Shown one piece after another: positions 1-7,403 of a DNA stretch of 14,345 nt. Both the position numbers and the translations under genes were made by a program. The notes below the pieces were generated by a model, which saw nothing but the letters and a program-made list of their open reading frames with translations, had not been told where the DNA came from and ran no database searches. Numbering within the stretch: position 1 is the first letter of the stretch; each line of letters starts with the position of its first letter. The stretch is from an uncultured Actinomycetes bacterium (GTDB lineage Bacteria; Actinomycetota; Actinomycetes; Nanopelagicales; Nanopelagicaceae): contig CAIPQX010000035.1 of the NCBI GenBank assembly GCA_903867285.1, positions 1-14,345 of the forward strand, read 5' to 3'.

Positions 1-653
1 AAAGCGCGCTCGAGTTGTTTACTTGAACTTTCATCTTCCAGGGCGACCAGGCGAGGGAGGCCTTCAATGATTGTGACTTCCGCACCAAAGGAGCTCCAGA
101 CCGATGCAAATTCGCAACCGATAACTCCGCCGCCGAGAACGATGACGGATTTAGGTACGTAATCCATTGTCATGGCTTCGTTGCTGGTAATGATTTGGGT
201 GCCGTCGATTTCTAGGCCGGGAAGAGTCTTTGCGTAAGAACCAGTTGCGAGAACAACATTCTTTCCGGTGTAGACCACACCATTTGCTTCAATTTGATTC
301 TTTGAAACCAGACGTCCAGTTCCTTCGACATAAGTAATGTTCCGAGATTTAACCAGGCCCTGTAGACCTTTGTGGAGTTTTGAGATGACGCCATCTTTGT
401 AAGCGTTGACTGCCAACATATCAATCGAGATGAATTGTGCGTTGACGCCGAACTCCGCTGCATGTCGTGTGTCATCTGCAATCTCACCTGCGTGAAGAAG
501 CGCTTTGGTTGGGATGCACCCACGGTGCAGGCAAGTTCCGCCCAGCTTGTCCTGTTCGATCAGAACAACCGATAATCCAAGTTGCGCACCGCGGAGAGCG
601 CAGGCATATCCGCCGCTTCCGCCGCCCAGGATTACGAGATCAAATTCGTTCAC
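1..653 (-). CDS. lpdA: Dihydrolipoamide dehydrogenase (E3), N-terminal part, cut by the window edge
   Basis: FAD flavoenzyme that reoxidises dihydrolipoyl groups of 2-oxoacid dehydrogenase and glycine-cleavage complexes, passing electrons to NAD+. About 217 codons are visible; the C-terminal dimerisation domain lies beyond the left edge. The FAD-binding GGGSGG is at residues 10-15, the redox disulfide is C41/C46 in GGTCLHRGCIPTK, ATGS is at 136-139, and the NAD-binding GGGVIG is at 174-179 with acidic E197 at the end of the following strand. The CLHRGC spacing with His-Arg is typical of actinobacterial enzymes. The start is a GTG (651-653) preceded by AAAGG at a normal ribosome-binding distance. 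It follows pepA on the same strand after 80 bp, so co-transcription is possible. The nearby gcvT is a partner in the same lipoate chemistry. Mercuric or glutathione reductase is less likely given the motif details. Confidence 0.95.
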   Translation of the reverse strand, partial: MNEFDLVILGGGSGGYACALRGAQLGLSVVLIEQDKLGGTCLHRGCIPTKALLHAGEIADDTRHAAEFGVNAQFISIDMLAVNAYKDGVISKLHKGLQGLVKSRNITYVEGTGRLVSKNQIEANGVVYTGKNVVLATGSYAKTLPGLEIDGTQIITSNEAMTMDYVPKSVIVLGGGVIGCEFASVWSSFGAEVTIIEGLPRLVALEDESSSKQLERA

Positions 654-733
654 ACTTCACCTTTTCTTGAGGATTCAGGGGAGCAGCACAGGGGGCTAAT
701 CCTGCCACGAGTTGAGCCTGCACTCTTCTTCAC

Positions 734-2236
734 CTAGTTCTGTGATGCTGCTAACTCGGCTAGGGCGAGCAAGGATCGAACGGTGACGCCGGTACCGCCA
801 ACAGGGGTATAGCCATGAGCCTCGTGCGTGAGCGCGGGCCCAGCGATATCCAGGTGGAGCCAGGGTACGTGGGAGGGGACGAATTCCTTGAGGAAGAGTC
901 CAGCGACCAGCATTCCGCCATTGCGGTTGGCCGGGTTGGAGTTGACCATATCGGCCGAGGCCGATTGGAGCGCCTCTTTGAGATCCTCTGGCAGTGGCAT
1001 GGGCCAGAAGGACTCGCCCGAAATTCCTGTCGCTTCCAGAAATAGGGTCCGGAATTCTTCATTGTTGGTCATGACAGCCGAGGTGCGCGTACCGAGGGCG
1101 ATTACTTGCGCTCCGGTGAGGGTTGCAACATCGACCAGGCCATCCAACCCACCATTTCGTTCGCCATCTTGAGTGGCACGCACTAAGCCATCTGCTAAAA
1201 CCAGGCGACCTTCTGCATCGGGGTTAAGGACTTCCACAGTTTTTCCGCCGAGAATGGTGATGATGTCGCTCGGACGAGTTGCCTCGCCGCTGATCATGTT
1301 CTCTGCGAGGCAGGCATAGGTGTCGATAGCAACTGGCAACTTCAGAGTAGCGATCGCAAAGGTAGCGGCAACCACTGCAGCCGCACCGCTCATATCTGAT
1401 TTCATATCGGACATCCCGACTATGCCCTTGAGGTTGTACCCGCCAGAGTCGAAGGTAATTCCCTTGCCGACGAAGGCGAGACGTTTCTTGGGTTTTGCCG
1501 GAGAGTAGGTGAGGTGGAGTAGACGTGGGGGATTAGCCGAACCTTGTCCGACCGAACTGATTCCGCCATAGCCCTTCGCTTTGAGTTGCACCTCATTGAG
1601 AATTTCAACTTTGATTCCGAGTGACAAAGCAATCTTCTTCATCTGCGCCGTGAAGGTGATTGGAGTTAGGTGTGAAGGTGGAGTGTTGATCAAATCGCGA
1701 GTGATCGCGACGTACTGTCCCAGAACTTCAGCGCGCTGGAGAGCGGCCTTGATAGGAGCTGCGTTACCCAATGGGGAGACAATCGTCGCGGACTTTAGTG
1801 GAGCCTTCTGCTCAGCTTTGGAACTTCCGCGGAACTCGATGAATTCGTAGGCTCCGAGCGTGATTCCTTCTGCGACTGCAGCGAACTCGGCTGCATTAGT
1901 GATCGGAAGGGCAAAGTCTGCTTGGGCTTGTCCAACGAGCGCACGGGTTGCAGCTCCAGCCGCGCGGCGCAAAGTCTCGTGTGAGTAATTGGCTGCGGTG
2001 GTTCCAAAGCCGGTGAAGAGAATTAGGCGGGGCGTAGAAAATGAGACTTTGGTTACTTCGTCAACTTTTCCGGTCGCACCCAGATCCCCGAGGATCGCTA
2101 ACAACTTCTTGGTGTCTCGTGCGAGGGAGGGAATATGCTCGATGTTGGGATGAATTGTTAGTTTTCCAGCCTTCGAAGAGAGGCCTAGAACAAGTACATC
2201 ACCGGAAGTCTGCGAGCTGGTTTTCAGAGTTGCCAT
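734..2236 (-). CDS. pepA: Leucyl aminopeptidase, M17 family
   Basis: Cytosolic dinuclear-metal aminopeptidase that removes N-terminal residues from peptides. The 500 residues match the usual family length: a variable N-terminal domain (about 1-165) and a catalytic domain. Residues matching the E. coli PepA active site are visible: metal-binding K258, D263, D281, D340 and E342, and catalytic K270 and R344. The family signature NTDAEGRL reads NPDAEGRL here (338-345), a Thr-to-Pro change next to a metal-binding Asp, with all ligands kept. The ATG start (2234-2236) has GAGAGGA about eight bases upstream. It is transcribed divergently from gcvT and lies upstream of lpdA on the same strand. Some PepA proteins also bind DNA; nothing here tests that. 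Confidence 0.95.
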   Translation of the reverse strand: MATLKTSSQTSGDVLVLGLSSKAGKLTIHPNIEHIPSLARDTKKLLAILGDLGATGKVDEVTKVSFSTPRLILFTGFGTTAANYSHETLRRAAGAATRALVGQAQADFALPITNAAEFAAVAEGITLGAYEFIEFRGSSKAEQKAPLKSATIVSPLGNAAPIKAALQRAEVLGQYVAITRDLINTPPSHLTPITFTAQMKKIALSLGIKVEILNEVQLKAKGYGGISSVGQGSANPPRLLHLTYSPAKPKKRLAFVGKGITFDSGGYNLKGIVGMSDMKSDMSGAAAVVAATFAIATLKLPVAIDTYACLAENMISGEATRPSDIITILGGKTVEVLNPDAEGRLVLADGLVRATQDGERNGGLDGLVDVATLTGAQVIALGTRTSAVMTNNEEFRTLFLEATGISGESFWPMPLPEDLKEALQSASADMVNSNPANRNGGMLVAGLFLKEFVPSHVPWLHLDIAGPALTHEAHGYTPVGGTGVTVRSLLALAELAASQN

Positions 2237-2304
2237 CTCATAATCCTCTCACTTAACGGAGGTAATTGAGAAGTCGGATCGACCGCAAGAGGGCAGAGTT
2301 GAGA

Positions 2305-2310
2305 TATGTT
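2305..2310 (+). promoter_or_regulatory. Possible -10 element of a leaderless gcvT transcript
   Basis: TATGTT ends six bases before the ATG, which would place transcription initiation at the start codon itself. The 15 bases before the ATG contain no good Shine-Dalgarno sequence. No convincing -35 is seen. This is inference from spacing. Confidence 0.4.
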
Positions 2311-2316
2311 AGAGAA

Positions 2317-3435
2317 ATGGAATCTCCCCTCTTTGATTGGCATTCGCAAGCTGGCGCAAAACTCGCTGATTTTGGTGGTTGGCAGATGCCGATCGAATAC
2401 CCCAAGGCTGTCGGCACGCTTACCGCTGGGGGCGTGATCGCTGAACACACGGCGGTGCGAGAGGCGGTAGGAATCTTCGATGTCTCACACCTGGGAAAGA
2501 TTGAAGTCTCGGGCATCGGGTCCCTCATGTTTCTTAATCGGATCTTCACAAATGATCTAGAGCGCATTGGTCATGGAAGTGCGCAGTACAACCTTCTCTG
2601 TGATTCAACCGGCGGAGTTATTGATGACCTGATCATCTACCGATATAGCGATGAGAAGTTTCTGCTAGTTCCTAACGCCGCTAACTGCGCTGCGGTTTTT
2701 GCAGTTTTGGAATCTGCAAATGATCTGGGTTTAACCATCAGAAATGCCCATCACGATTTTGGAGTCTTAGCAGTACAGGGTCCCAAGAGTAATGAGCTAC
2801 TAGCGCTGCTAGGAATATCTGTAGATCTTGATTACATGGCCTTCACTGAAGTGACGATTCCTGGCCACGAAATTCTTGGTCGCGTCATCGTATGTCGTAC
2901 GGGCTATACCGGTGAATTTGGATACGAATTGCTTCCTGCATGGGGCGCCTCACTTCCATTGTGGGAATTATTGGTGATCGCCGTTGAGAAAATCGGCGGA
3001 CGTATTTGCGGGCTTGGTTCCCGCGACACCTTGCGCACCGAGATGGGTTACCCACTGCACGGACATGAGCTCTCTCTAGATATAACTCCGTTACAAGCAA
3101 ATGCGGGATGGGCCGTTGCACTCGCTAAGTCAGTTTTTCACGGACAGTCTGCCCTCGTTGCCGAAAAGGCGCAGGGTGTCCCCAGAATTTTGCGAGGATT
3201 ACTGGCTCAAGATCGAGGTATTCCGCGGGGTGGCATGAACGTTCTGGATGCGACGGGTGCCGTTGTTGGCAAAGTTACCAGCGGGACATTCTCTCCAACT
3301 TTAAAGATCGGTATTGGACTGGCTCTTATTAACCCAGCCATTGCCATTGGCAGCGAATTATCTATCGATGTTCGTGGTCGCACCAGCGCGGTTAAAGTTG
3401 TGAAGCCACCATTTGTGGAGTCCCGCGTTCGCTAA
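2317..3435 (+). CDS. gcvT: Aminomethyltransferase, glycine cleavage T-protein
   Basis: Takes the aminomethyl group from lipoylated GcvH, releases ammonia and transfers the one-carbon unit to tetrahydrofolate. The 372 residues fit GcvT (about 360-370). Seen in order: FGGW near 19-22, FDVSHLG (54-60), the conserved GGVIDD (99-104) that holds the catalytic Asp, YTGEFGYE, and RDTLRTEMG followed by the PLHGHEL segment. The related YgfZ proteins lack the full catalytic set, so GcvT is preferred. I chose the ATG at 2317 because homology begins there; an upstream in-frame TTG at 2266 would add 17 unrelated residues. No gcvH or gcvP is in view, so it stands apart from its pathway partners, though lpdA is close. 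Its TAA overlaps the convergent btuD stop by four bases. Confidence 0.94.
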   Translation: MESPLFDWHSQAGAKLADFGGWQMPIEYPKAVGTLTAGGVIAEHTAVREAVGIFDVSHLGKIEVSGIGSLMFLNRIFTNDLERIGHGSAQYNLLCDSTGGVIDDLIIYRYSDEKFLLVPNAANCAAVFAVLESANDLGLTIRNAHHDFGVLAVQGPKSNELLALLGISVDLDYMAFTEVTIPGHEILGRVIVCRTGYTGEFGYELLPAWGASLPLWELLVIAVEKIGGRICGLGSRDTLRTEMGYPLHGHELSLDITPLQANAGWAVALAKSVFHGQSALVAEKAQGVPRILRGLLAQDRGIPRGGMNVLDATGAVVGKVTSGTFSPTLKIGIGLALINPAIAIGSELSIDVRGRTSAVKVVKPPFVESRVR

Positions 3436-4193
3436 AGGTGTTTCTCTTTGCTCGCCACGATTACCGGGCGGCCGCTGTCGAGCGTATAAACATCGATCCG
3501 ATTATCGAAGGCACGCTTAAGTTCTGGTGAGTGAATAACATCTTGTGACGCTCCGGAGAGCAAGACCTTGCCTTCTTTCATGACCACGATCCGCTCGGCA
3601 AACATGGCAGCCAGCGTGATGTCGTGCATCGTTGAAATGATCGTGACGCCCTCTTCTTTCAGCAATTCAATATTGTTAAGGACTGATATTTGATGATGCA
3701 GATCGAGTGCGCTCGTCGGTTCATCCAAGAGGATCAGTTCAGGTTCCTGTGCCAGCGCGCGGGCGATGAGAGCGCGTTGCATCTCTCCACCCGAGAGTTG
3801 AGCGACCAAGTTTGTTTGCATTCCGAAAAGATGAGTTTGGGTGAGAACTTTATGAACGAATGAGCGACTGGCGAGCGATTCATTTCCCCAACCATCGCGC
3901 TTGGAGCGACCCAACATGACATATTCGGCGACGGTCATTCCCTGCGGGATCTGTGGATGCTGCGGAACGAAGGCGACATTGCGCTTGTGACTCTTGAATA
4001 CTTCTATACCTTTGTCTTGGATACTTCCGGAGTAAGGCGCCATGCCGAGTAAAGCTTTCAAGAAAGTTGTCTTACCGGCACCGTTGGGACCGACTAAGCA
4101 GGTCCACCGCTTACTCTCGATTTCAAGAGAGATGTCATTAAGAACTACCTTGTCACCATAACGGACTGTTAGATCTGTGACGATGATGCTCAT
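3432..4193 (-). CDS. btuD: ABC transporter ATPase, cobalamin/iron-chelate type
   Basis: Nucleotide-binding subunit that powers substrate import with BtuC and BtuF. The 253 residues carry a complete ATPase core: Walker A GPNGAGKT (35-42), Q-loop Gln78, signature LSGGE (133-137), Walker B ILLDEP (154-159) and switch His190. These place it in the BtuD/FecE/FhuC group. Its ATG overlaps the btuC stop as ATGA (4190-4193), the usual sign of translational coupling. Sequence alone cannot separate cobalamin from heme or siderophore importers, but the riboswitch heading the operon supports cobalamin. Its TAG overlaps the gcvT TAA, so there is no room for a separate terminator between the genes. Confidence 0.93.
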   Translation of the reverse strand: MSIIVTDLTVRYGDKVVLNDISLEIESKRWTCLVGPNGAGKTTFLKALLGMAPYSGSIQDKGIEVFKSHKRNVAFVPQHPQIPQGMTVAEYVMLGRSKRDGWGNESLASRSFVHKVLTQTHLFGMQTNLVAQLSGGEMQRALIARALAQEPELILLDEPTSALDLHHQISVLNNIELLKEEGVTIISTMHDITLAAMFAERIVVMKEGKVLLSGASQDVIHSPELKRAFDNRIDVYTLDSGRPVIVASKEKHL

Positions 4194-5212
4194 TGCGTAA
4201 CCTTCCTTCTATTGCGAAGTACAACTAGGAAGAACGGGGCGCCAACAAATGCGGTGATGACACCGATGGGAAGTTCGGCGGGGGAGAGCAAGGTACGAGC
4301 CCCCAAGTCCGCCAGTACAAGGAAGGCGGCCCCAGCCATCGCGATGGTTATAAGAGAGCGATTGGTCACTCGATGTGTGAGTCCGCGAACGAGATGAGGA
4401 ACGACGATTCCGACAAAACCCATGAGGCCAGAAGCAGATACTGCAGTGGCTGTAGCCAAAGTTGCGGCCGCGACCGCGATGATTCGCAAACGCTTTGGAT
4501 TAATTCCTAGAGAGTACGCCTCTTCATCACTCAGCATTAAGCCATCTAACTGTTTAGCAACGCTAAAGAGAATGATTAATGCGATCGTGATGTAAACGGA
4601 GGACCACGCGACAACGCTCCAACTGGCACTCGTTAAGTCACCAAGAATCCACGAATAAACCGGGCGTAGTGCAGCGCTGTGCCGCTGTTGTAAGTAAGTT
4701 TGTATCGCAGTGGCAAAAGAACCGACCGCGATACCGGACAAGAGCAGAGAATTTGGATCCGCAAAGAACTTTCCCGAGATAATAAAAGAGGTAAAGACCG
4801 CCAGAACTCCACCTAAGAAAGCGAAGATAGGAAGTGCGCCGTAGAGATTGTGATTTGTGCTTGTGAGCGCGATCGTGGCGCCCAGACCAGCCCCGCTGGC
4901 GGCGCCCAAGAGATATGGGTCGGCGAGCGGATTATGAAAAACGGTTTGATATACGGCGCCGCTCGTGGCCAATGCAGAACCGACCAGAATTCCTAGGACG
5001 ACACGAGGCAAACGCAATTCCATAATGACCGTTCGGTCCTGACCCGTACTTCCGCCAGGTAGATCAAAGAGCGTTTTAAATACTTTAAAGAAGTTGATGG
5101 AGATAGGACCAAAACTCACCGCTGCGATTGCTACGGCAAACAAGATAAGTCCACAGAACACGGTGATACGCCAATTCCATATCTTGGCTATAGCTCCGTG
5201 CTCTGTGATCAT
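4190..5212 (-). CDS. btuC: ABC transporter permease, BtuC/FecCD family
   Basis: Membrane subunit forming the import channel for a corrinoid. The 340 residues are strongly hydrophobic throughout, as expected for the family's roughly ten helices; the first hydrophobic stretch is about 16-36. FecCD family blocks are present: RLPR (67-70) leading into a glycine/alanine-rich helix, HNPLADP (93-99), GFVGIVVPHLVR (265-276) and LPIGVITAFVGAPFF (314-328). The ATG lies nine bases after the btuF stop, and the gene overlaps btuD by four bases, giving a btuF-btuC-btuD transcription order. Substrate assignment rests on the upstream B12 riboswitch. Confidence 0.93.
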   Translation of the reverse strand: MITEHGAIAKIWNWRITVFCGLILFAVAIAAVSFGPISINFFKVFKTLFDLPGGSTGQDRTVIMELRLPRVVLGILVGSALATSGAVYQTVFHNPLADPYLLGAASGAGLGATIALTSTNHNLYGALPIFAFLGGVLAVFTSFIISGKFFADPNSLLLSGIAVGSFATAIQTYLQQRHSAALRPVYSWILGDLTSASWSVVAWSSVYITIALIILFSVAKQLDGLMLSDEEAYSLGINPKRLRIIAVAAATLATATAVSASGLMGFVGIVVPHLVRGLTHRVTNRSLITIAMAGAAFLVLADLGARTLLSPAELPIGVITAFVGAPFFLVVLRNRRKVTQ

Positions 5213-5221
5213 GGTCGATTC

Positions 5222-6079
5222 CTAGTTGATCTTTGCTGTCGTTTGCCCAATGAAGCGATAGAAGTCCACGATGCGTGGTCCCCAGCGATCGGGAATATCG
5301 AGCGGAAGAACGATTACATGTCTGTTCTTAACTGCGGATATAGCCGACCATCCCGGCCGAGCTGCCACAGTTGCGACAGATTCCCCGTAAGGACCGTCAT
5401 CCAAGAAGATAATCTTTGGATTCGCCTTGATTACGGATTCTGCGCTGAGTTGCGGGTAGCCACCACCATTGGCGGCATCCGCGATATTCGCAAAATTGAA
5501 GTCGGAGTAGATCTGACCTATAAAGGTAGAAGAATCCGCAGAATAGAGGGTGTTGTCGAGTTCATGGAAGATAGGTGTGGGATTCTTCTTACGATACTTA
5601 GCAACGATCTCAGAAATCTGTGCTTTCATTGTTGTTACTAACGCCTTGGCGCGCGATGGATGGCCAGTGGCCTTACCAAGTGCGAGAAATTCTGCATATG
5701 CCTCGTTGATGTTATTGGGCGTCACTTCAAGGAAGACATTGATCTTTAGCTTTAGCAAATCCTGCTTTATCGTGGCGGCATTTGTCGCTGATGATTGGAG
5801 GATGACGAGATCAGGACGATAGGCAGCAATCGCCTCCACATTTGGGGTGAAGGAAGAGAGATTTGTAAATGGAGCTGTCTTGGGAAAGTCCGAGTTGTCA
5901 TCGACAGCAATCACTTGCGACCCGGCGCCAATTGCATAGAGAATTTCGGTAGCGCTCGGCGAGAGCGAGATAATTTTCGTGGGATTGCCTGAAGCAGCCT
6001 CCGCAGATGTTGCAGCGGAGATTGTCGTGAGAAGCATTACGACTGTCGCCAGGCCAGCCCATTTCCTACTTTTGAACAT
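5222..6079 (-). CDS. btuF: Cobalamin-binding protein of ABC importer, BtuF-like
   Basis: Exported substrate-binding protein that captures a corrinoid and delivers it to BtuC. The 285-residue product starts at the ATG at 6077-6079: a basic n-region (KSRK), a hydrophobic core to about residue 20, then a likely signal peptidase I site after AEA. There is no lipobox cysteine, which is unusual for a binding protein in a Gram-positive-type cell. The mature part opens with SLSPSATEILYAIGAG, typical of BtuF-type (PF01497) proteins, and later has YRPDLVI. The reading frame stays open upstream to 6319, but that stretch is the riboswitch leader and not protein. The ribosome binding site GAGGGAG lies in the 3' arm of a hairpin (6086-6106), so translation is likely gated by the riboswitch. 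Confidence 0.92.
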   Translation of the reverse strand: MFKSRKWAGLATVVMLLTTISAATSAEAASGNPTKIISLSPSATEILYAIGAGSQVIAVDDNSDFPKTAPFTNLSSFTPNVEAIAAYRPDLVILQSSATNAATIKQDLLKLKINVFLEVTPNNINEAYAEFLALGKATGHPSRAKALVTTMKAQISEIVAKYRKKNPTPIFHELDNTLYSADSSTFIGQIYSDFNFANIADAANGGGYPQLSAESVIKANPKIIFLDDGPYGESVATVAARPGWSAISAVKNRHVIVLPLDIPDRWGPRIVDFYRFIGQTTAKIN

Positions 6080-6109
6080 AAAAAACTCCCTCAAGAGTTG
6101 AGGGAGGAA
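6080..6109 (-). terminator. Terminator-like hairpin that also buries the btuF ribosome binding site
   Basis: In the RNA a perfect 9-bp inverted repeat, CTCCCTCAA / TTGAGGGAG, with a 3-base loop is followed by six U and then the btuF ATG. A strong stem plus a U-run is the form of an intrinsic terminator. The 3' arm also contains GAGGGAG, the only plausible Shine-Dalgarno sequence for btuF. The hairpin could therefore switch off transcription, translation or both. Confidence 0.75.
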
Positions 6110-6152
6110 TAATTCGGACTTTCGGATGGTCTCCAAGAGAGCATCTAAAGGC

Positions 6153-6173
6153 CCGACCTTCCTCCGAGGTCGG
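6153..6173 (-). promoter_or_regulatory. Hairpin between aptamer and btuF, possible anti-sequestering element
   Basis: A perfect 7-bp stem (CCGACCT/AGGTCGG) encloses the loop CGGAGGA in the RNA. GGAGGAA (6165-6159) is perfectly complementary to TTCCTCC (6109-6103), which covers part of the 5' arm of the hairpin at the btuF start. That pairing would compete with the downstream hairpin. The stem is plain to see; the switching role is inference. Confidence 0.6.
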
Positions 6174-6184
6174 ATACTTCGATA

Positions 6185-6330
6185 TCTAAGAGAGGCGACC
6201 TGACTTAAGAAATCTCGCGATTTCAATACAGTTGCGGGACAGTGTCGGAATCTCACCGACTTCGCTCTCATTAGTACCACCAGGCCCAAAAGGTTCTGGT
6301 GACCGAAAGTTAGCACCAACCGGTGATAAC
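6185..6330 (-). promoter_or_regulatory. Cobalamin (B12) riboswitch aptamer
   Basis: Read on the minus strand, this leader has the conserved blocks of the cobalamin riboswitch in order: GGTGC (6317-6313), GTCGGTGAGATTCCGAC (6260-6244), CTGTCCCGCAACTGTA (6242-6227) and GTCAGGTCGCCT (6204-6193). Between the last two blocks is an accessory stem GAAATC/GATTTC (6224-6209) closed by a GCGA tetraloop. Position and strand fit control of btuFCD. Exact ends are approximate because the outer stem is poorly conserved. Binding of adenosylcobalamin normally turns expression down in this class; that is family knowledge and not read from the sequence. Confidence 0.93.
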
Positions 6331-6364
6331 CCCAACCCCCTCTGCACCTGACACGCCAGGGGAG

Positions 6365-6370
6365 TAGGGT
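6365..6370 (+). promoter_or_regulatory. Weak candidate -10 for the aldo/keto reductase gene
   Basis: TAGGGT ends six bases before the ATG at 6377, the same spacing as at other genes here that look leaderless. The match to TANNNT is good but there is no clear -35. A GGGGAG at 6358-6363 is rather far (13 bases) to serve as the ribosome binding site, so a leaderless start is a fair guess. Confidence 0.3.
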
Positions 6371-6376
6371 TTTGCC

Positions 6377-7378
6377 ATGGAATATCGTCGCCTCGGCTCA
6401 TCAGGAATGTATGTCTCAGAGATTGCTTATGGAAATTGGATCACCCACGGCAGTCAAGTAGAAGAAGATGCCGCCATCAAATGTGTGAAAGCGGCCCTCA
6501 ATGAGGGAATCACCACCTTCGATACCGCTGATGTTTATGCGGGAACTCGCGCCGAGACAGTTCTAGGAAAAGCTCTCAAGGGAGTAAAGCGCGAATCGTA
6601 TGAACTTTTCACCAAGGTCTACTGGCCAACTGGTACTGGTAAAAATGATCGCGGTCTATCGCGCAAGCACATCATGGAGTCAGTGCACGCATCATTAAAG
6701 CGATTGAATACTGACCATATCGATCTCTATCAGATGCACCGTTTCGACGTAGAGTCGCCGTTAGAAGAATCGCTCCAAGCTTTCGAAGATCTAATCCGAC
6801 AGGGGAAGGTCAACTACATCGGCTTCTCGGAATGGAATGCGCAGCAGATCAAAGCGGCCTTAGAGATTCAGAAAGCGAATGGATGGACCCGTTTTGTTTC
6901 TAGCCAACCGCAATATTCAATGCTCTGGCGCGTCATCGAAAAAGAAGTTGTTCCACTCTCAGAAGAAGAGGGCATCGGTCAGATCGTCTGGTCTCCGATC
7001 GCGCAAGGAATTTTAACTGGCAAGTATCTGCCGGGAGAGAAGCCACCGGCCGGATCTCGAGCCACCGATAAGAAGTCTGGTGCCGGGTTTATCTCCAGGT
7101 GGATGACGGATGATGTTCTCACTGCTGTTCAAGATTTAAAGCCAATTGCAGATGGGGTTGGTCTCTCGATGTCTCAGCTGGCATTGGCCTGGGCGCTGCA
7201 GAATCAGAATGTTTCTGCCGTGATTATGGGAGCAACTAAGCCACTGCAAGTTAAAGAAAATGTTAAGGCAGCAGGTGTAAAGCTTGATCCGAGCGTTATG
7301 GCTGCCATCGACATCGTTCTCGGTGGACTACCAGAGCGCGATCCTGCAAAGAACGAAAGCCCAAACCCGAGGGCTTAG
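6377..7378 (+). CDS. Aldo/keto reductase, Kv-channel beta-subunit-like (AKR6 type)
   Basis: NADPH-dependent oxidoreductase of the TIM-barrel aldo/keto reductase superfamily. The 333 residues show FDTADVYA with Asp49 and Tyr54, Lys80 in FTKVYW, and His121 in DLYQMHRFD, giving the complete Asp-Tyr-Lys-His tetrad. GLSRKHIMESVHASLKRL closely resembles the AKR6 (Kv beta/YghZ) group, and the C-terminal GATKPLQVKENVKA matches its cofactor-binding region. The natural substrate cannot be read from sequence; small aldehydes or ketones are likely. The ATG at 6377 fits the usual N-terminus YRRLGSSG. It is divergent from the B12 riboswitch, only about 47 bp from its conserved core, and converges on the DUF3043 gene after 25 bp. 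Confidence 0.92.
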   Translation: MEYRRLGSSGMYVSEIAYGNWITHGSQVEEDAAIKCVKAALNEGITTFDTADVYAGTRAETVLGKALKGVKRESYELFTKVYWPTGTGKNDRGLSRKHIMESVHASLKRLNTDHIDLYQMHRFDVESPLEESLQAFEDLIRQGKVNYIGFSEWNAQQIKAALEIQKANGWTRFVSSQPQYSMLWRVIEKEVVPLSEEEGIGQIVWSPIAQGILTGKYLPGEKPPAGSRATDKKSGAGFISRWMTDDVLTAVQDLKPIADGVGLSMSQLALAWALQNQNVSAVIMGATKPLQVKENVKAAGVKLDPSVMAAIDIVLGGLPERDPAKNESPNPRA

Positions 7379-7385
7379 GCTTTCG
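7354..7385. terminator. Inverted repeat between convergent genes, possible bidirectional terminator
   Basis: CGAAAGCC (7354-7361) and GGCTTTCG (7378-7385) form an 8-bp stem, with an alternative inner stem AAGCCC/GGGCTT (7357-7362, 7371-7376). It spans the end of the aldo/keto reductase gene and lies just past the stop of the minus-strand DUF3043 gene. No long T-run follows on either strand; TTCTTT on the minus side is the closest. Function is inferred from position. Confidence 0.45.
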
Positions 7386-7403
7386 AAAAGTGCAAAGAGA
7401 AAA

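Noticed and set aside
212..523. 103-codon minus-strand frame inside lpdA
   Set aside because: It is a shifted frame of lpdA, whose own frame carries all the family motifs.
654..733. Possible regulatory RNA between pepA and lpdA
   Set aside because: The 80 bp contain no stable hairpin or known motif beyond the lpdA ribosome binding site.
815..1850. Several open frames of 60-114 codons on the plus strand inside pepA
   Set aside because: They lie antisense to a strongly conserved enzyme, overlap one another in different frames and show no recognisable domain.
2266..2316. TTG start for gcvT with a GGAGGT just upstream
   Set aside because: GGAGGT is only two bases from the TTG, too close to work well, and the 17 extra residues match nothing in GcvT; homology begins at the ATG at 2317.
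5198..5641. 147-codon plus-strand frame across the btuC-btuF junction
   Set aside because: Antisense shadow of btuF with no start context or domain.
6080..6319. N-terminal extension of the btuF frame by 80 codons
   Set aside because: The stretch covers the conserved B12 riboswitch blocks and the RBS hairpin; the normal signal peptide begins at 6079.
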